DNA of 6,490 nt from Comamonadaceae bacterium. Its GTDB lineage: Bacteria > Pseudomonadota > Gammaproteobacteria > Burkholderiales > Burkholderiaceae_C. Of this stretch, positions 6,164-6,490 are shown in pieces; within the stretch, counting starts at the first letter, position 1, and each line of letters begins with the position of its first letter. Location: positions 1 through 6,490 of the forward strand of contig CANHKH010000194.1 of NCBI GenBank assembly GCA_947460165.1, in the 5' to 3' direction. The notes beneath the pieces were generated by a model, which was not told the origin of the DNA, searched no databases, and saw only the letters and a list, made by a program, of their open reading frames with translations. A program made the translations under genes and the position numbers.

Positions 6164-6490
6164 TTGTAGCGCTCCGATTTCATGTAGCGCTTTTGCCGCT
6201 TGAAGGTGTCGCGCCGGTAGAGCGGAAAGCTCTCCAGCAGCGCCCGCAGCTTGAGCCAGCGCGCATTCAAGCCGCCAGGCTCAAACAGCACAAAGATGGC
6301 CAGCACCAAGCCAAACACAAAAATCTCCAGGCCAAACTGCTTGGAAATACTGTCAGGCAACAGCGGCTTGATGCGCGAGATCGCCGTGGGCAGCAGGCTG
6401 ATCAAGATGGCGCCCAGCACCGCGCCGCGCAAACTGCCCAGCCCGCCAATGACCACCATGAGCACCAACTCCAGCGAGAGCAGCAAGGTA
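6160..6490 (-). CDS. livM: HAAT-family ABC transporter permease, LivM type (5' end beyond window)
   Basis: C-terminal 109 residues of an inner-membrane permease; the rest lies past the right edge. The frame is open to the edge, and a TTG near 6486 is an internal leucine, not a start, because the reading continues upstream and a full LivM has over 300 residues. The stretch MVVIGGLGSLRG followed by AVLGAILIS is the conserved LivM core near the last transmembrane helices. A further helix covers FGLEIFVFGLVLAIFVLF and ends in EPGGL, as usual in the family. A basic cytoplasmic tail closes the protein (YRRDTFKRQKRYMKSERYK). The stop codon overlaps the livG start by 4 bases. Its partner LivH is expected upstream, outside the window. 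Confidence 0.92.
   Translation of the reverse strand, partial: TLLLSLELVLMVVIGGLGSLRGAVLGAILISLLPTAISRIKPLLPDSISKQFGLEIFVFGLVLAIFVLFEPGGLNARWLKLRALLESFPLYRRDTFKRQKRYMKSERYK

Overview
The window is GC-rich, densely packed DNA, most likely from a betaproteobacterium of the Burkholderiales (Comamonadaceae-like). That assignment is an inference from base composition, protein wording and gene order; no rRNA or other taxonomic marker is present. Every gene I can support lies on the minus strand, so transcription runs from the right end of the window to the left.

In transcription order the window holds: (1) the C-terminal end of a LivM-type inner-membrane permease (6490-6160, cut by the window edge); (2) a LivG-type ATPase (6163-5396), overlapping livM by 4 bases (ATGA); (3) a LivF-type ATPase (5392-4616), 3 bases after livG; (4) a 611-residue AMP-forming acyl-CoA synthetase (4608-2773), 7 bases after livF; (5) a secreted periplasmic substrate-binding protein (2735-1569), 37 bases after the ligase; (6) after a 134-base gap, an FAD/NADPH flavin-containing monooxygenase with an N-terminal NTF2/SnoaL-like domain (1434 to beyond position 1, cut by the window edge). 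The partner permease LivH is presumably just beyond the right edge, upstream of livM.

Genes 1-5 look like one operon for a HAAT-type (branched-chain amino acid family) ABC importer with a built-in CoA ligase. The binding protein would capture a solute in the periplasm, LivH/LivM would move it across the inner membrane with energy from LivG/LivF, and the ligase would convert an imported carboxylic acid to its CoA thioester. Such ligase-bearing liv clusters are known in proteobacteria and usually point to carboxylates (aromatic, alicyclic or fatty acids) rather than amino acids, but the substrate cannot be read from this sequence. The monooxygenase downstream could oxygenate the same compound or a relative of it, or could be an independent gene.

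The only gene-free stretch above 100 bases is 1435-1568. It carries a perfect 8-bp inverted repeat just before the monooxygenase ribosome binding site and an isolated TTGACA. I see no RNA genes, mobile elements, CRISPR arrays or origins, and nothing like a defence system. The window looks like an ordinary catabolic/transport locus with a few points worth checking.
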